From NCBI GenBank assembly GCA_017472695.1, contig JAFUOQ010000013.1, positions 83,945 to 147,944 on the forward strand: a stretch of 64,000 nucleotides of DNA, in the 5' to 3' direction. Every line of letters begins with the position of its first letter. Within the stretch, counting starts at the first letter, position 1. The notes beneath the pieces are model-generated. The model did not search any database and was not told the DNA's origin. It worked only from the letters and a program-made list of their open reading frames with translations. Origin of the DNA: Clostridia bacterium (lineage in GTDB: Bacteria; Bacillota; Clostridia; Oscillospirales; CAG-272). The position numbers were made by a program, and so were the translations under genes. This document shows positions 53,801 through 63,628 of the stretch, piece after piece.

Positions 53801-54538
53801 TTATTCAGCGTCTTCTGCTTTTTCTTCAACTGCTTCTTCAGCTTCAACAGGTGTTTCACCTTGCTTGCCTTCGATTACTGCATCAGCAATAGCAGCTGAA
53901 ATGAGCTTAATAGCTCTAATAGCATCATCGTTACCAGGAATGATGTAATCAGCATCATCAGGGTCACAGTTTGTATCAACAACTGCAATTACAGGAATGC
54001 CAAGTCTCTTTGCTTCGAGAACTGCATTATGTTCCTTCTTTGTATCAACGATGAAAATAGCATCTGGAAGACCGTTCATATCCTTGATACCGCCGAGGTT
54101 CTTCTCGAGGTTATCCATTTCCTTTGTAAGTCCAGCAACTTCCTTCTTTGGAAGAAGATCAAATGTGCCATCCTCTTGCATTTTGCGAAGTTGAGCGAGA
54201 CGAGCGATGCTCTTTTTGATTGTTTGGAAGTTTGTAAGCATACCACCAAGCCAACGAACGTTTACGTAGTACATTCCGCAACGTAGAGCCTCATCACGAA
54301 TAGCATCTGTAGCTTGCTTCTTTGTACCAACGAAAAGAATGTTGCCACCATTTGCTGAAAGCTCACGAGCGAACATGTAAGCCTCCTCAAACTTCTTAGC
54401 TGTTTTTTGAAGATCGATAATGTAAATACCGTTTCTTTCTGTGAAGATGTACTCAGCCATTTTAGGGTTCCATCTTCTTGTGTGATGTCCAAAATGAACA
54501 CCGGCTTCAAGCAATTGCTTAATTGAGATAACTGACAT
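53801..54538 (-). CDS. rpsB: 30S ribosomal protein uS2
   Basis: 245 residues starting [18 protein letters not shown], with [18 protein letters not shown] and the [14 protein letters not shown] end, plus an acidic Glu/Ala tail of about 25 residues. ATG 54538 follows AAAGGAGG; a longer in-frame reading runs back into the leader. Preceded by a strong promoter and a structured leader of about 118 nt. Confidence 0.96.
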   Translation of the reverse strand: MSVISIKQLLEAGVHFGHHTRRWNPKMAEYIFTERNGIYIIDLQKTAKKFEEAYMFARELSANGGNILFVGTKKQATDAIRDEALRCGMYYVNVRWLGGMLTNFQTIKKSIARLAQLRKMQEDGTFDLLPKKEVAGLTKEMDNLEKNLGGIKDMNGLPDAIFIVDTKKEHNAVLEAKRLGIPVIAVVDTNCDPDDADYIIPGNDDAIRAIKLISAAIADAVIEGKQGETPVEAEEAVEEKAEDAE

Positions 54539-54657
54539 TTTAAATGTCCTCCTTTTGGTTTTTTCCACCACATACACTACTATTGCAACCATTTGGCACC
54601 AACAATACCTCAAGGTGTATGTGTGTGTTATATTTATATACGCCTCTCGAAACGTAC
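54539..54657 (-). promoter_or_regulatory. structured leader of rpsB-tsf
   Basis: Untranslated leader from the predicted start near 54657. Arms CACATACAC (54623-54615) and GTGTATGTG (54577-54569), minus-strand sense, give a 9-bp stem enclosing about 37 nt that can fold further (ATTG/CAAT, GGTGCC region). Ribosomal protein leaders that bind their own product are known for S2 in several groups; binding by S2 here is inferred. Confidence 0.5.
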
Positions 54658-54663
54658 GCGCAA

Positions 54664-54692
54664 ATTATACCACGCATATTATATTATTTCAA
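54664..54692 (-). promoter_or_regulatory. sigma-A promoter of rpsB-tsf
   Basis: TTGAAA (54692-54687), 17-bp spacer, TATAAT (54669-54664); strong match with a G at the base before the -10 box. Confidence 0.8.
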
Positions 54693-54725
54693 GTTGTTTT
54701 TTGCTTGTTCACAAAAAATTTACAA

Positions 54726-55016
54726 TTAAAAGAGCTTCTTTTTCTTTTTATTGCAATTATCATCCTTTTCGGGCTTTGGTAATGGTCCTATATCAACGAT
54801 TATTGCGTCTTCTCCTATTCTGCAAATTTTCTCCCAAGGAATAATAATATCCATACACTTTTTAAAGCCAAAGAAGCCACTTTCTCCCGGTAAAATGATA
54901 GCTGTTAATCTACCTGAGCACACATCAATTTTAAAATCTATTACATATCCTAGTATTTTCCCATCACATAAATTTACAACTTGCTTTTCTGTTAATGCAG
55001 TTAAGCTTTCATCCAT
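54726..55016 (-). CDS. YlmC/YmxH-family sporulation protein (PRC barrel)
   Basis: 96 residues with the PRC-barrel-like pattern KQVVNLCDGKILGYVIDFKIDVCSGRLTAIILPG, IIIPWEKICRIGEDAIIVDI and a Lys-rich tail. YlmC/YmxH proteins are small, conserved in spore formers and of unknown mechanism. ATG 55016 is preceded by GAGGTGAG; the longer frame from 55055 has no SD. Confidence 0.8.
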   Translation of the reverse strand: MDESLTALTEKQVVNLCDGKILGYVIDFKIDVCSGRLTAIILPGESGFFGFKKCMDIIIPWEKICRIGEDAIIVDIGPLPKPEKDDNCNKKKKKLF

Positions 55017-55063
55017 AATTCTCACCTCTATATAAATATATTTGGAAGAAAACATTTTAATTC

Positions 55064-55096
55064 AAAAAAGCAAGGGCGAAAATCACCCTTGCTTTT
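55064..55096 (-). terminator. intrinsic terminator of the solute-binding lipoprotein gene
   Basis: 11-bp stem AAAAGCAAGGG / CCCTTGCTTTT around a 9-nt loop, six bases past the stop, with a T run on the minus strand. Confidence 0.85.
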
Positions 55097-55101
55097 AGCA
55101 A

Positions 55102-57315
55102 TTAGTATAGTGTTAAAACCTTATTGTAAATTTCAAGTAGCTTTGCATAGTTATCAGAAGTCTTAAGCTCGTATGCGTTAACATTAATTGATTTAATAGT
55201 TTCGATTTCTTGAATGATAACATCACATTTATCATTAAGCTCTACTATTTTTGCATCAGCAGTTTTTTGATTTTCAATCAATTCAGCCAATTCATTTTCA
55301 AGAGCAATTAATCTTTCTGCAACAGAATTAATTTCACCTTCAATAATCAAAACATCATTGTATAGTTGCATTTGTTCGTCAAAATTATCAAAGATACCAG
55401 CGGCAAATTCAGCTGAAATTTCATCAATTCTTTTATTAGCATTATCAAGCTTTTGTACTAATTCCTCATAGCGTGCCATATCACCATTTGCAGTCATTTT
55501 AGCGCGCTCATCTGCAATTTCTTGATTCTTTTTATCAATATTTTCTTGAATACTAGAGAGCTCTGCAATTTGCTCTTTGAGTGCTTTTAACGCACTTTCT
55601 TTTGAATCAAAATCAGTATTATATACTTCTAAAAATGCTTCATATTCACTGAGTGTCATCGATGCAATTTGCTCATATGTTTCAAGAATCAAGGCATAAA
55701 ATTCATCTTTATGTTCAATGATAAATTGTTTTTCACTAGCTGTGAGATTTCCATTCTCGAGATAATAATCAAATCTAATAAATGGATTAATTATTACATC
55801 AAGATTGGTTTCCTTTACATAATCCCAATCGTCAATTTCTGTATTATCGCCAGGGTAAGTATAATACTCATTACCAGTGTAAAGAATATTCATTTTATAA
55901 TATGTATCGTCTTTAATATTGATTTTTTCAATATCTTTACCATCTACAGTTTCAACTGCTACAGTATAATCTTCTCCCTCAATACCATATTGAAGCAGTG
56001 TTCTGATTTTTGTATCAGACTGCAACAAATTAAGTATTTTCATGGATCTATCATAGCTAAGCGAAAAAGAACTGATAGCAAACATTGAAGCATATACATC
56101 AGAGGTATCAGCAACCGGAGCAGCTGTTTTGATCAAATAATACTCATCAGCATATTCTTGAGCTTCAAGCGAAGTACCGTTAAAAATACGAACTGCGGCA
56201 ACTTCTCCATCTGCTAAGTCAGTTTTCACATAATTTTTATCTTGAAGCTCCTTGTACATTTTAACGTACTTTGAAAATTCTTCGTTTGAGAAAATGCTTT
56301 CAATGTTGAAAACTGTATTACCATCATCAGCTGTTGAAGTTATACCACCAAATCCAAGATTCTTATCAATATAGTTATATCCAGCTAAATCATCAAAGCT
56401 AGCAACAAATGGTACTACATTTTGAAGACCACTATTACCTACAGAATTAATGAAATCAGTGCATGAATAGATATCGCTCATATCGTCTACATTGTATTCG
56501 TCATAAGAATCAACTAACTCTTTATTAACAAGAATATATTGATACTGATCTGCGTAAAGATGGTTATTTGGTAAAGCATAAATTAAGTTATTAACCTTAA
56601 GCTCTTCAAGGAACTGGGATCTAATAAGTTTATTAATGCTAGCATAACTACCAGTAGTTGAAATGTAGTTTCCGTTTTGAGGATCGTTTAATGGAATTAT
56701 GTAATTTGAATCAATGTAAGAAATATATTGACCATATCCACTGTATTCACCATAATCTCTAATTAGGAAAATATCAAGCTGATTATCATCTACAGGACGA
56801 TATAATAGGTCGTATAAAACCTTACTACCAACAAGCTCTTCAACTACCTCATTTTCGTATGCAGTGCTAGCACCCAAGGTATTCATATCTCCAGGGTTGC
56901 TAACCGCATCCATTGCAGCAAAGCGCTCGGCAATTGCCTCTTCATAATATTCATTATTAACAGGAACAATATCTATTTTGGTATAATAGCTTCTACCAAT
57001 CAATATTTCATTTATAGCATCTTCAACATCATCAACACGTTTCAAGAACTCATAAACATCAGGATAACTTTTCAAAAGCTGATCCTTTTGTTGTTGCGTT
57101 AACTCACTAAGATCCTTTGTCTGTCCTTTTACAGTAATGGCATCTGTTGGAATCCATAAGGATAATGTATAGGCTTTATCAATAGGTTTATCAGAGTCTG
57201 AGCCTAAAATAATTTCCTTCATCTTATCCTTGTCATCCTGACTACCGCAAGAAACAAGCACTAATGGCAAAACCATAAGCATAGCTACGATTATGCACAA
57301 TAATCTTTTTTTCAT
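55102..57315 (-). CDS. orphan solute-binding-type lipoprotein with coiled-coil tail
   Basis: 737 residues. Lipoprotein signal peptide with lipobox LVSC (Cys at about 23), then a region (about 45-560) with features of family 1 extracellular solute-binding proteins (YTLSLWIPTD, PNNHLYADQYQYILVNKEL), and a C-terminal Glu/Lys/Ala-rich coiled coil (about 560-715). The coiled coil is not part of a usual binding protein. It stands alone, with its own promoter and terminator and no permease or ATPase gene nearby. It may be a surface sensor or adhesin-like protein, or share a distant transporter. Confidence 0.65.
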   Translation of the reverse strand: MKKRLLCIIVAMLMVLPLVLVSCGSQDDKDKMKEIILGSDSDKPIDKAYTLSLWIPTDAITVKGQTKDLSELTQQQKDQLLKSYPDVYEFLKRVDDVEDAINEILIGRSYYTKIDIVPVNNEYYEEAIAERFAAMDAVSNPGDMNTLGASTAYENEVVEELVGSKVLYDLLYRPVDDNQLDIFLIRDYGEYSGYGQYISYIDSNYIIPLNDPQNGNYISTTGSYASINKLIRSQFLEELKVNNLIYALPNNHLYADQYQYILVNKELVDSYDEYNVDDMSDIYSCTDFINSVGNSGLQNVVPFVASFDDLAGYNYIDKNLGFGGITSTADDGNTVFNIESIFSNEEFSKYVKMYKELQDKNYVKTDLADGEVAAVRIFNGTSLEAQEYADEYYLIKTAAPVADTSDVYASMFAISSFSLSYDRSMKILNLLQSDTKIRTLLQYGIEGEDYTVAVETVDGKDIEKINIKDDTYYKMNILYTGNEYYTYPGDNTEIDDWDYVKETNLDVIINPFIRFDYYLENGNLTASEKQFIIEHKDEFYALILETYEQIASMTLSEYEAFLEVYNTDFDSKESALKALKEQIAELSSIQENIDKKNQEIADERAKMTANGDMARYEELVQKLDNANKRIDEISAEFAAGIFDNFDEQMQLYNDVLIIEGEINSVAERLIALENELAELIENQKTADAKIVELNDKCDVIIQEIETIKSINVNAYELKTSDNYAKLLEIYNKVLTLY

Positions 57316-57351
57316 TATTAAATTCCTCCGAATTTACTTCATACATATTAT

Positions 57352-57380
57352 ATTTTATAGTATTTAGTTAAAATTGTCAA
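57352..57380 (-). promoter_or_regulatory. sigma-A promoter of the solute-binding lipoprotein gene
   Basis: TTGACA (57380-57375), 17-bp spacer, TAAAAT (57357-57352). Confidence 0.75.
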
Positions 57381-57409
57381 GTATTAGAAAGAATTAAATA
57401 GATTTTTGA

Positions 57410-58522
57410 TTAATCCAAATAATCTCTCAAGCGCTTTGAACGGCTAGGATGACGCAGCTTGCGCAAAGCCTTCGCTTCAATTTGACGAATTCGTTCTCTT
57501 GTAATATCGAATTCTTTACCAACCTCTTCAAGAGTTCTGGTTCTGCCATCTAATAGTCCAAAGCGTAGCTTTAATACTTGCTCTTCACGTGGAGTTAAAG
57601 TGTGCAAAACTTCATTTAATTGTTCTTTTAAAAGTGTGTATGATGCTGCATCAGATGGTGCAGGTGAATCCTCATCTGGAATAAAATCTCCCAAATGGCT
57701 GTCCTCTTCCTCACCAATAGGCGTTTCAAGAGAAACTGGCTCAAGTGCGTATTTCATTGTGTCTCTAACCTTGTCGGCAGACATTCCCATAACCTCTGCA
57801 ATTTCCTCTGGTGTGGGCTCTCTTCCAAGCTCTTGAAGGAGTTGACGTGATACTCTTGATACCTTGTGAATTGTCTCAACCATATGAACAGGAATACGAA
57901 CAGTTCTTGCTTGGTCAGCAATAGCTCTTGTGATCGCTTGTCTTATCCACCATGTTGCATAAGTAGAAAACTTGTATCCCTTCTGTGTTGAAGGATTGAT
58001 TTTTTTATAATCGTATTTTTCTACCGCCTTCATGAGTCCAAGGTTTCCTTCTTGAATCAAATCAAGGAATGCCATGCCTTTTCCTACATGCTTTTTAGCA
58101 TTGAAAACAACCAAACGGAGATTCGCTTCAACTATTTGGTTTTTAGCATTTTCATCGCCCTCCATCATTCTTTTAGCAAGCTCCTGCTCCTTTTCAGGAT
58201 CAAGAAGAGGTACCTTACCTATTTCCTTCAGATACATTCTTACAGGGTCATCAACAGCAAGTCCCTCTTGCATTTTTTCTATTTCCTCTGGATTCATCAT
58301 TTGCTCAACCTCATTTTCAAGGTCAGCAAATTTTTCGCTATTAAAGCTGTCAGTAATTTCTATTCCATTACTTTCAAGAGCTTCATAGATTTTATCAATT
58401 TGATCCATATCAAAATCTTGATATCCATCAAGAGCATCAAGCAAATCGTCATTTGTAATGCTACCCTCGCTTTTGCCCTTTTCAATAAGCTCGTTTAAAT
58501 CAAAGTTCTTTTCTGAGTTCAT
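57410..58522 (-). CDS. rpoD: RNA polymerase primary sigma factor
   Basis: 370 residues, the short SigA of Firmicutes. Region 1.1 (1-75), 1.2 ([16 protein letters not shown]), 2 ([39 protein letters not shown], with [15 protein letters not shown] for -10 binding), 3, and 4.2 ([28 protein letters not shown]) for -35 binding. Last gene of dgt-dnaG-rpoD, three bp after dnaG. Confidence 0.96.
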   Translation of the reverse strand: MNSEKNFDLNELIEKGKSEGSITNDDLLDALDGYQDFDMDQIDKIYEALESNGIEITDSFNSEKFADLENEVEQMMNPEEIEKMQEGLAVDDPVRMYLKEIGKVPLLDPEKEQELAKRMMEGDENAKNQIVEANLRLVVFNAKKHVGKGMAFLDLIQEGNLGLMKAVEKYDYKKINPSTQKGYKFSTYATWWIRQAITRAIADQARTVRIPVHMVETIHKVSRVSRQLLQELGREPTPEEIAEVMGMSADKVRDTMKYALEPVSLETPIGEEEDSHLGDFIPDEDSPAPSDAASYTLLKEQLNEVLHTLTPREEQVLKLRFGLLDGRTRTLEEVGKEFDITRERIRQIEAKALRKLRHPSRSKRLRDYLD

Positions 58523-58525
58523 ATT

Positions 58526-60289
58526 TTACCCCTTCTCAGTTCTTTTTTTATTCTTAATTGTGTCAAAAATATCATCAAAAGAATCGCCGTCGCTCTTTTT
58601 TTCGCCCTCATTTGTAAGGGATTTAATTAGATTATCAAGTGTTGCTTTATCATTTACAGAGAGTCTTTCTCGCTCAGTGAGCATCTTGGTTATCCTAGAA
58701 ATCTGTTCGAACGAAAATTCGTCTTGAATATAACCAACATCAAACTTTCCATACTCCTTATAAATCGAAACAATACTTTCAAAAACCTTTTTGCAAAATG
58801 GCGTAACAAAGTTATCAGCTATTAGGCGCTCACTACACTCCTTCAAGTGCTCTACCTTTAATAGCATCAATCCTAAAATAGCTTCTTCAATTTTGTTTGC
58901 CCTAATATTAGAAGCACTTTCAGGATTAACCCTGTCACCTATTCCACTTGTAATTCTGTAAAGCTCGCTTTGCTCTTTAGATTTATCTTCTCTAACACGT
59001 CGTTTTATAATTGCAGAGACATCCTTTTGAACACTTGTTAATGGTACATCAAAAACAACTGCCATTTTTCTTGCATATAATTCTCTCTCGATTTCTGAAG
59101 AAAAATTAGCAATCACACGACATAGCTCATGAGATGCTTTAATTTTTTCATCAACATTATTAATGTTGTATTTTGTAAGAATTTTATCCATTTCAAATTC
59201 AAAACGTGTTTTTGAAGCATCAATTATTGAATTAAATTTAGTAGCGCCATATTTTTTTATAAATTCATCAGGGTCCTTAGCCCCCTCCATTTTTAAAATT
59301 TTAACGTCTACTCCAACCTCTTGCAATAGCTTAAATGCCTTGTCGGCTGCTCTTTGACCGGCTTGGTCACTATCATAAGAAATAACTACCTTTTTAGTAT
59401 ATCTAGAAAATATACGTGCTTGCTCTGCTGTTATTGCAGTGCCCAGAGTAGCAACGGCATTTTCAAAGCCCGAGGCGTGTAAGGAAATAACATCCATATA
59501 GCCTTCACATAAAATCATTGTATTTTCACAATGAGACTTTGCATAATTAAGAGCAAAAAGGTTTTTACTTTTCTTAAATGCAGGTGTATCAGAGGTATTA
59601 AGATACTTAGGTTCAGAGTTATCCATAACTCTACCACCGAATGCAATAACATTACCAGAAACATCTATAATCGGAAACATAATTCTGTTTCTAAAATAGT
59701 CGTAAGTAGTATTGTTCTTACCCTTTCCACACAAAAAACCAACCACCATTTCTTCATCAGTATATCCAAGCTTTTTCAAATGGTCGTGTAATGCACCAAA
59801 GCTATTTGGCGCAAAGCCTAAACCAAAATGCTTAATAACTGCCGTAGAAAGCTGTCTTTTATTAACGAGGTAATCCATCGCTTGAGCTCCATACTTGGAA
59901 TCGAACAGCGCATTTCTAAAAAAGCGTGCTGCATCCTTATTCATTTCAAGAACTCTTTGACGAGTAACCTCATTTGTACCATTAATATGGTTAAAATTTT
60001 CAGGAATTGTAACTCCACTGCGCTCCGCAAGAGCTCTAACAGCGGAAATATAATCTAGATTTTCCATACGCATAACAAAAGTTATTGCATCACCACCAGC
60101 ACCACAACCAAAGCAATAAAATGATTGAGTAGATGGAAACACGGTAAATGATGGTGTTCTTTCGCTATGGAATGGACAAGAGCCATTATAGTTTGAGCCT
60201 GCCCGTTTTAATGTAATATACGATGAAACAACGTGCTCAATATCGTTTCTCGCCTTAATATCTTCAATTATTTGTGGGGATATATTCAT
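58526..60289 (-). CDS. dnaG: DNA primase
   Basis: About 587 residues: a CHC2 zinc finger (CPFH...CFGCGAGG), the RNA polymerase core with Toprim motifs (LCEGYMDVISLH, VISYDSDQAGQRAADKA), and a C-terminal helicase-binding domain. Lays RNA primers at the replication fork. ATG 60289 overlaps the dgt stop by four bases and follows AAAAGGAC; an in-frame GTG at 60304 lies at the SD. Confidence 0.94.
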   Translation of the reverse strand: MNISPQIIEDIKARNDIEHVVSSYITLKRAGSNYNGSCPFHSERTPSFTVFPSTQSFYCFGCGAGGDAITFVMRMENLDYISAVRALAERSGVTIPENFNHINGTNEVTRQRVLEMNKDAARFFRNALFDSKYGAQAMDYLVNKRQLSTAVIKHFGLGFAPNSFGALHDHLKKLGYTDEEMVVGFLCGKGKNNTTYDYFRNRIMFPIIDVSGNVIAFGGRVMDNSEPKYLNTSDTPAFKKSKNLFALNYAKSHCENTMILCEGYMDVISLHASGFENAVATLGTAITAEQARIFSRYTKKVVISYDSDQAGQRAADKAFKLLQEVGVDVKILKMEGAKDPDEFIKKYGATKFNSIIDASKTRFEFEMDKILTKYNINNVDEKIKASHELCRVIANFSSEIERELYARKMAVVFDVPLTSVQKDVSAIIKRRVREDKSKEQSELYRITSGIGDRVNPESASNIRANKIEEAILGLMLLKVEHLKECSERLIADNFVTPFCKKVFESIVSIYKEYGKFDVGYIQDEFSFEQISRITKMLTERERLSVNDKATLDNLIKSLTNEGEKKSDGDSFDDIFDTIKNKKRTEKG

Positions 60290-61293
60290 ACTGTCCTTTT
60301 CCACATTCCAGGAACATATAGATCCCTAAATAAATCGATAGCATATCTATCTGTCATACTGGAAATATAGTCGCAAACACAACGTTCAACGGGCTCGCTC
60401 ATTGTATTTTTATAATATAATTCTGGCATTTCGTTTGGATTCTTAACAAAATACTCAAACAAAATCCTCAACATTTCGATTGCCTTGTCTTCTTCCGATT
60501 TAGCAATTTTATTACGATAAACGCTTTGGAATAAGAAATTGCGAAGCTCCATTGTAGCCTCCCATATCTCCGCCTCCATTTTGACATATGGCTTGTCCAT
60601 GCTTTCGGAAATAACAGCAGAAACCATCTTATTAATTCTCTCGCTATGACCTTTTCCCAAGGTTTTAATCAAATCCTTTGGTACATCGTCAATTGAAATT
60701 ATTCTTCCACGAATAGCATCGTCTATATCATGATTTATGTAAGCAATTCTGTCAGCTAGCTTTATAATTTTTCCTTCAAGTGTAGATGCCTCTGAATCAC
60801 CTGTGTGATTAAGAATGGCGTCTTTAACCTCCCATGTCAAATTAAGTCCCTCACCATTGTTCTCAAGCTTTTCAACAACTCTTATGCTCTGCTTATAGTG
60901 AGCAAAATCTTCAGAATAAAAAAGCTGCATTGCTCTCTCTCCTGAATGTCCAAACGGCGTATGACCTAAATCGTGTCCAAGCGCTGCTGCCTCACACAAA
61001 TCCTCATTCAATCTTAATGCACGAGCGATAATTCTGGCAATTTGAGTAACCTCGAGGGTATGTGTCATTCTTGTCCTAAAATGCTCATCTTGAGGAAAAA
61101 TAAAAACCTGTGTTTTGTGCATTAATCTTCTAAATGCCTTTGAATGAATAATACGGTCTCTGTCTCGTTGAAACTCTGTACGGTTTGGACATTTAGAAAC
61201 TTCCTTTTCTCTGCCCTTTGTATCAGCAGTTTTAAAAGCAAATTCGGAAAGAAAAGTTTTTTCTCTTTCACAAAACATCTCACTAACTGTCAT
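60286..61293 (-). CDS. dgt: dGTP triphosphohydrolase-like HD protein
   Basis: 335 residues of the HD-domain deoxynucleoside triphosphate triphosphohydrolase family. Metal ligands are seen in RTRMTHTLEV, ALGHDLGHTPFGHSGE and the later ADRIAYINHDIDD. It splits dNTPs to deoxynucleosides and triphosphate, trimming the pool; substrate preference is not predictable. First gene before dnaG-rpoD, a common clostridial arrangement. SD AAAGGAGG. Confidence 0.88.
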   Translation of the reverse strand: MTVSEMFCEREKTFLSEFAFKTADTKGREKEVSKCPNRTEFQRDRDRIIHSKAFRRLMHKTQVFIFPQDEHFRTRMTHTLEVTQIARIIARALRLNEDLCEAAALGHDLGHTPFGHSGERAMQLFYSEDFAHYKQSIRVVEKLENNGEGLNLTWEVKDAILNHTGDSEASTLEGKIIKLADRIAYINHDIDDAIRGRIISIDDVPKDLIKTLGKGHSERINKMVSAVISESMDKPYVKMEAEIWEATMELRNFLFQSVYRNKIAKSEEDKAIEMLRILFEYFVKNPNEMPELYYKNTMSEPVERCVCDYISSMTDRYAIDLFRDLYVPGMWKRTV

Positions 61294-61325
61294 ATTTTAC
61301 CTCCTTTGCGCATATATATTATAAA

Positions 61326-61360
61326 TACGCAAAAAAAGCTTTTTATACTTTTTTTGCGTA
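61326..61360 (-). terminator. intrinsic terminator of yigZ
   Basis: 13-bp stem TACGCAAAAAAAG / CTTTTTTTGCGTA, 9-nt loop, right past the yigZ stop and upstream of the dgt-dnaG-rpoD run. Confidence 0.75.
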
Positions 61361-61363
61361 ATC

Positions 61364-61984
61364 TTATTTGCAATCTATTCGAATTTCAAAAAATTTTGGA
61401 TTTATTCTTCCGTTAAATGAATCAATTACTGATTTTATAAAATCATCAGCTATTTCTTCTTTTATAGCAAATTTAATTCTAACATTATCAGAAAAATCAT
61501 TTATATCAATTATTGCATCATACTCCGCTATCATAGTAGAAAGCTTACCATAGTCTGAATATGAAGAAACAATCTCCATAACTCTGTATTCCTCATAAAC
61601 TACTGTTTCAGCGGAATTTAGCGACATCGAAGCAGCTGTTGAATAAGCTCTCACAAGCCCACCTGCACCAAGCAAAATACCACCAAAATATCTGGTAACA
61701 ACAACTAATACATCACTAATTCCCGACATTCTTATGGCATTTAAAACGGGCATTCCAGCCGTGCCTTGTGGCTCATTATCGTCTGAATATCTAGCTATAT
61801 TCTCACCAATAACATATGCGTAAACATTATGTGTAGCATCTTGATATTCTTTCTTCTTTTGTTTGATAATCTCTAATGCCTCTTCTTCATTTTTTACAAA
61901 TGTAGAAAATCCTATAAATGTAGATTTTTTCTCGATAAATTCAATATTTGAGGGCTTTTTCAGCCTTTTTATCTTTTTTGTCAA
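61364..61984 (-). CDS. yigZ: YigZ/IMPACT-family protein
   Basis: 206 residues: an IMPACT (UPF0029) domain with DATHNVYAYVIGE, YSDDNEPQGTAGMPVLNAI and VVTRYFGGILLGAGGLVRAYS, then a C-terminal ferredoxin-like domain. The family is linked to translation or protease control but its activity is unsettled. Start is TTG 61984, 8 bases after AAGGA. Confidence 0.88.
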   Translation of the reverse strand: MTKKIKRLKKPSNIEFIEKKSTFIGFSTFVKNEEEALEIIKQKKKEYQDATHNVYAYVIGENIARYSDDNEPQGTAGMPVLNAIRMSGISDVLVVVTRYFGGILLGAGGLVRAYSTAASMSLNSAETVVYEEYRVMEIVSSYSDYGKLSTMIAEYDAIIDINDFSDNVRIKFAIKEEIADDFIKSVIDSFNGRINPKFFEIRIDCK

Positions 61985-62018
61985 AGTAATATCCTTTCGA
62001 TTTTAGACAATTGCAAAA

Positions 62019-63266
62019 TTAGTCTAAAAACATAGAAAATTTATTCTTTGCCTTTTCATCAACCCATGCATAAATTCTTGTACCATTATCAGTATAATCC
62101 GAGTTGATTATTTCGGCATATTGATAAAATTGATTTAATTCACTCTGCTTTGTATAAGGAAACAAAAAGTGCTCTCGAGTTTTTCCGTATCGGCATAGTG
62201 ATTCAAGTTGAGAAACAAGCTCATCATATCCTGTTTTTTCCTTAACCGATATGTTTACTACTCTGCCTCTACCAGCATTAAAAAACCTTAAGTCATATAT
62301 TCTTTCATTTGAACACAAATCGGATTTATTAAAAATATATAGTATCGGTTTATTAGTAACTCCTAGTGAATTGAGAATTTCATCTGTAGTTTTCATATGA
62401 TCATAGCACTCTTCATCAGAGGCATCCACAACATTAATAAGAAAATCACAGTAAACTGCTTCTTCAAGTGTTGATTTAAAGGCATGAATCAAATGATGTG
62501 GTAGCTTTCTTATAAAACCAACCGTATCAGTAAGTAGCATAGATATACCGCTTGGAAGCTCAAATTTTCTTGTGGTTGGATCAAGTGTCGCAAAAAGCTT
62601 GTCCTGTGCTAAAATTCCTGCATCAGTAAGCATATTTAGCAGACTTGATTTTCCTGCGTTGGTGTAGCCCACAATACAAGCCTTTGGAATGGTTGAGCGT
62701 TCACGTTGAGCGCGCATTATTTGACGATTTTTTTCAAGCTCTAAAAGCTCATTTTGAAGGAATGAAATTCTACTAGCTAGTCTTCTTCTATCTATCTCAA
62801 GCTTACTTTCACCTGGGCCACGTGTTCCTATTCCACCACCCAAGCGTGACATATCCTTACCCTTACCGATGAGTCTTGGGGCAGTATATTTTAGTTGTGC
62901 AAGCTCAACTTGAATTTTACCCTCTGCACTTACTGCGTGTAAGGCGAAAATATCAAGAATAAGCATGCTTCTGTCAACCACATCACATTCAGTTTCGTTT
63001 TCTATGTTTTTTATCTGGGCAGGAGACAATTCGCAGTCAAAAATAATGTTAGAAATATCATTGTTTTGACATAGCTCCCTTAATTCCTCCAACTTACCCT
63101 TACCAATACAAGTAGCGGCATCCGGAATATTTTTCATTTGTGTGAGCTTTGCAAATGTGATAGCACCTGCAGTATCAGCAAGTCTTTCAAGCTCATTAAG
63201 CGATTTTAGGCATTCTTCTTCCTTGCCTTGTGGGAATATACCAACAAGAACTGCTTTCTTTTCCAT
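62019..63266 (-). CDS. hflX: GTPase HflX
   Basis: 415 residues: an N-terminal HflX domain (about 20-105), a glycine-rich linker SRLGGGIGTRGPGESKLEIDRRR, and a GTPase domain (about 195-365) with GYTNAGKSSLLN, DTVGFIRKLP and NKSD. HflX splits stalled or heat-damaged ribosomes. ATG 63266 is five bases after GGAGG; in-frame GTG 63278 lies at the SD. Confidence 0.94.
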   Translation of the reverse strand: MEKKAVLVGIFPQGKEEECLKSLNELERLADTAGAITFAKLTQMKNIPDAATCIGKGKLEELRELCQNNDISNIIFDCELSPAQIKNIENETECDVVDRSMLILDIFALHAVSAEGKIQVELAQLKYTAPRLIGKGKDMSRLGGGIGTRGPGESKLEIDRRRLASRISFLQNELLELEKNRQIMRAQRERSTIPKACIVGYTNAGKSSLLNMLTDAGILAQDKLFATLDPTTRKFELPSGISMLLTDTVGFIRKLPHHLIHAFKSTLEEAVYCDFLINVVDASDEECYDHMKTTDEILNSLGVTNKPILYIFNKSDLCSNERIYDLRFFNAGRGRVVNISVKEKTGYDELVSQLESLCRYGKTREHFLFPYTKQSELNQFYQYAEIINSDYTDNGTRIYAWVDEKAKNKFSMFLD

Positions 63267-63293
63267 AAATACCTCCACTTTTATTTAAAAATT

Positions 63294-63328
63294 AAAAGGG
63301 TAAGAAACTAAAAAGCTACTTACCCAAT
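63294..63328 (-). terminator. intrinsic terminator of rpmE
   Basis: GGGTAAG / CTTACCC stem with a 14-nt loop, T-rich tail on the minus strand, between rpmE and hflX. Confidence 0.7.
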
Positions 63329-63337
63329 TAAACTAAA

Positions 63338-63541
63338 TTATTTTGCGTTGTTAAGTCTCTTCTTGAACTTATCAACACGTCCACCAGCATCTACAAACTT
63401 TTGTTTACCTGTGTAGAAAGGATGGCACTTTGAGCAAATTTCAACAGAAATATCGCCTTTTGTTGTTTTAGTAGCAACTGCATTTCCACAAGCGCATCTG
63501 ATTGTTGCGTCCTTATATTCTGGATGAATTCCGTTCTTCAT
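63338..63541 (-). CDS. rpmE: 50S ribosomal protein bL31 (zinc-binding type)
   Basis: 67 residues beginning [20 protein letters not shown]. All four zinc Cys are present (CAC and CSKC), so this is the C+ form; it ends with the [21 protein letters not shown] hallmark. ATG 63541 lies behind AGAGGTG; the longer frame upstream crosses the promoter. Confidence 0.96.
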   Translation of the reverse strand: MKNGIHPEYKDATIRCACGNAVATKTTKGDISVEICSKCHPFYTGKQKFVDAGGRVDKFKKRLNNAK

Positions 63542-63580
63542 TCTTTTCACCTCTTTATGCAAAAGTATAATTTTCGATTT

Positions 63581-63610
63581 ATTATACAACACATACAATA
63601 CAAAAGTCAA
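63581..63610 (-). promoter_or_regulatory. sigma-A promoter of rpmE
   Basis: TTGACT (63610-63605), 18-bp spacer, TATAAT (63586-63581). Confidence 0.7.
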
Positions 63611-63628
63611 GTCTTTTTTGAAATAATT

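Noticed and set aside
53311-53892. 193-codon plus-strand frame
   Set aside because: Antisense of tsf and rpsB, both certain genes; no SD or known domain.
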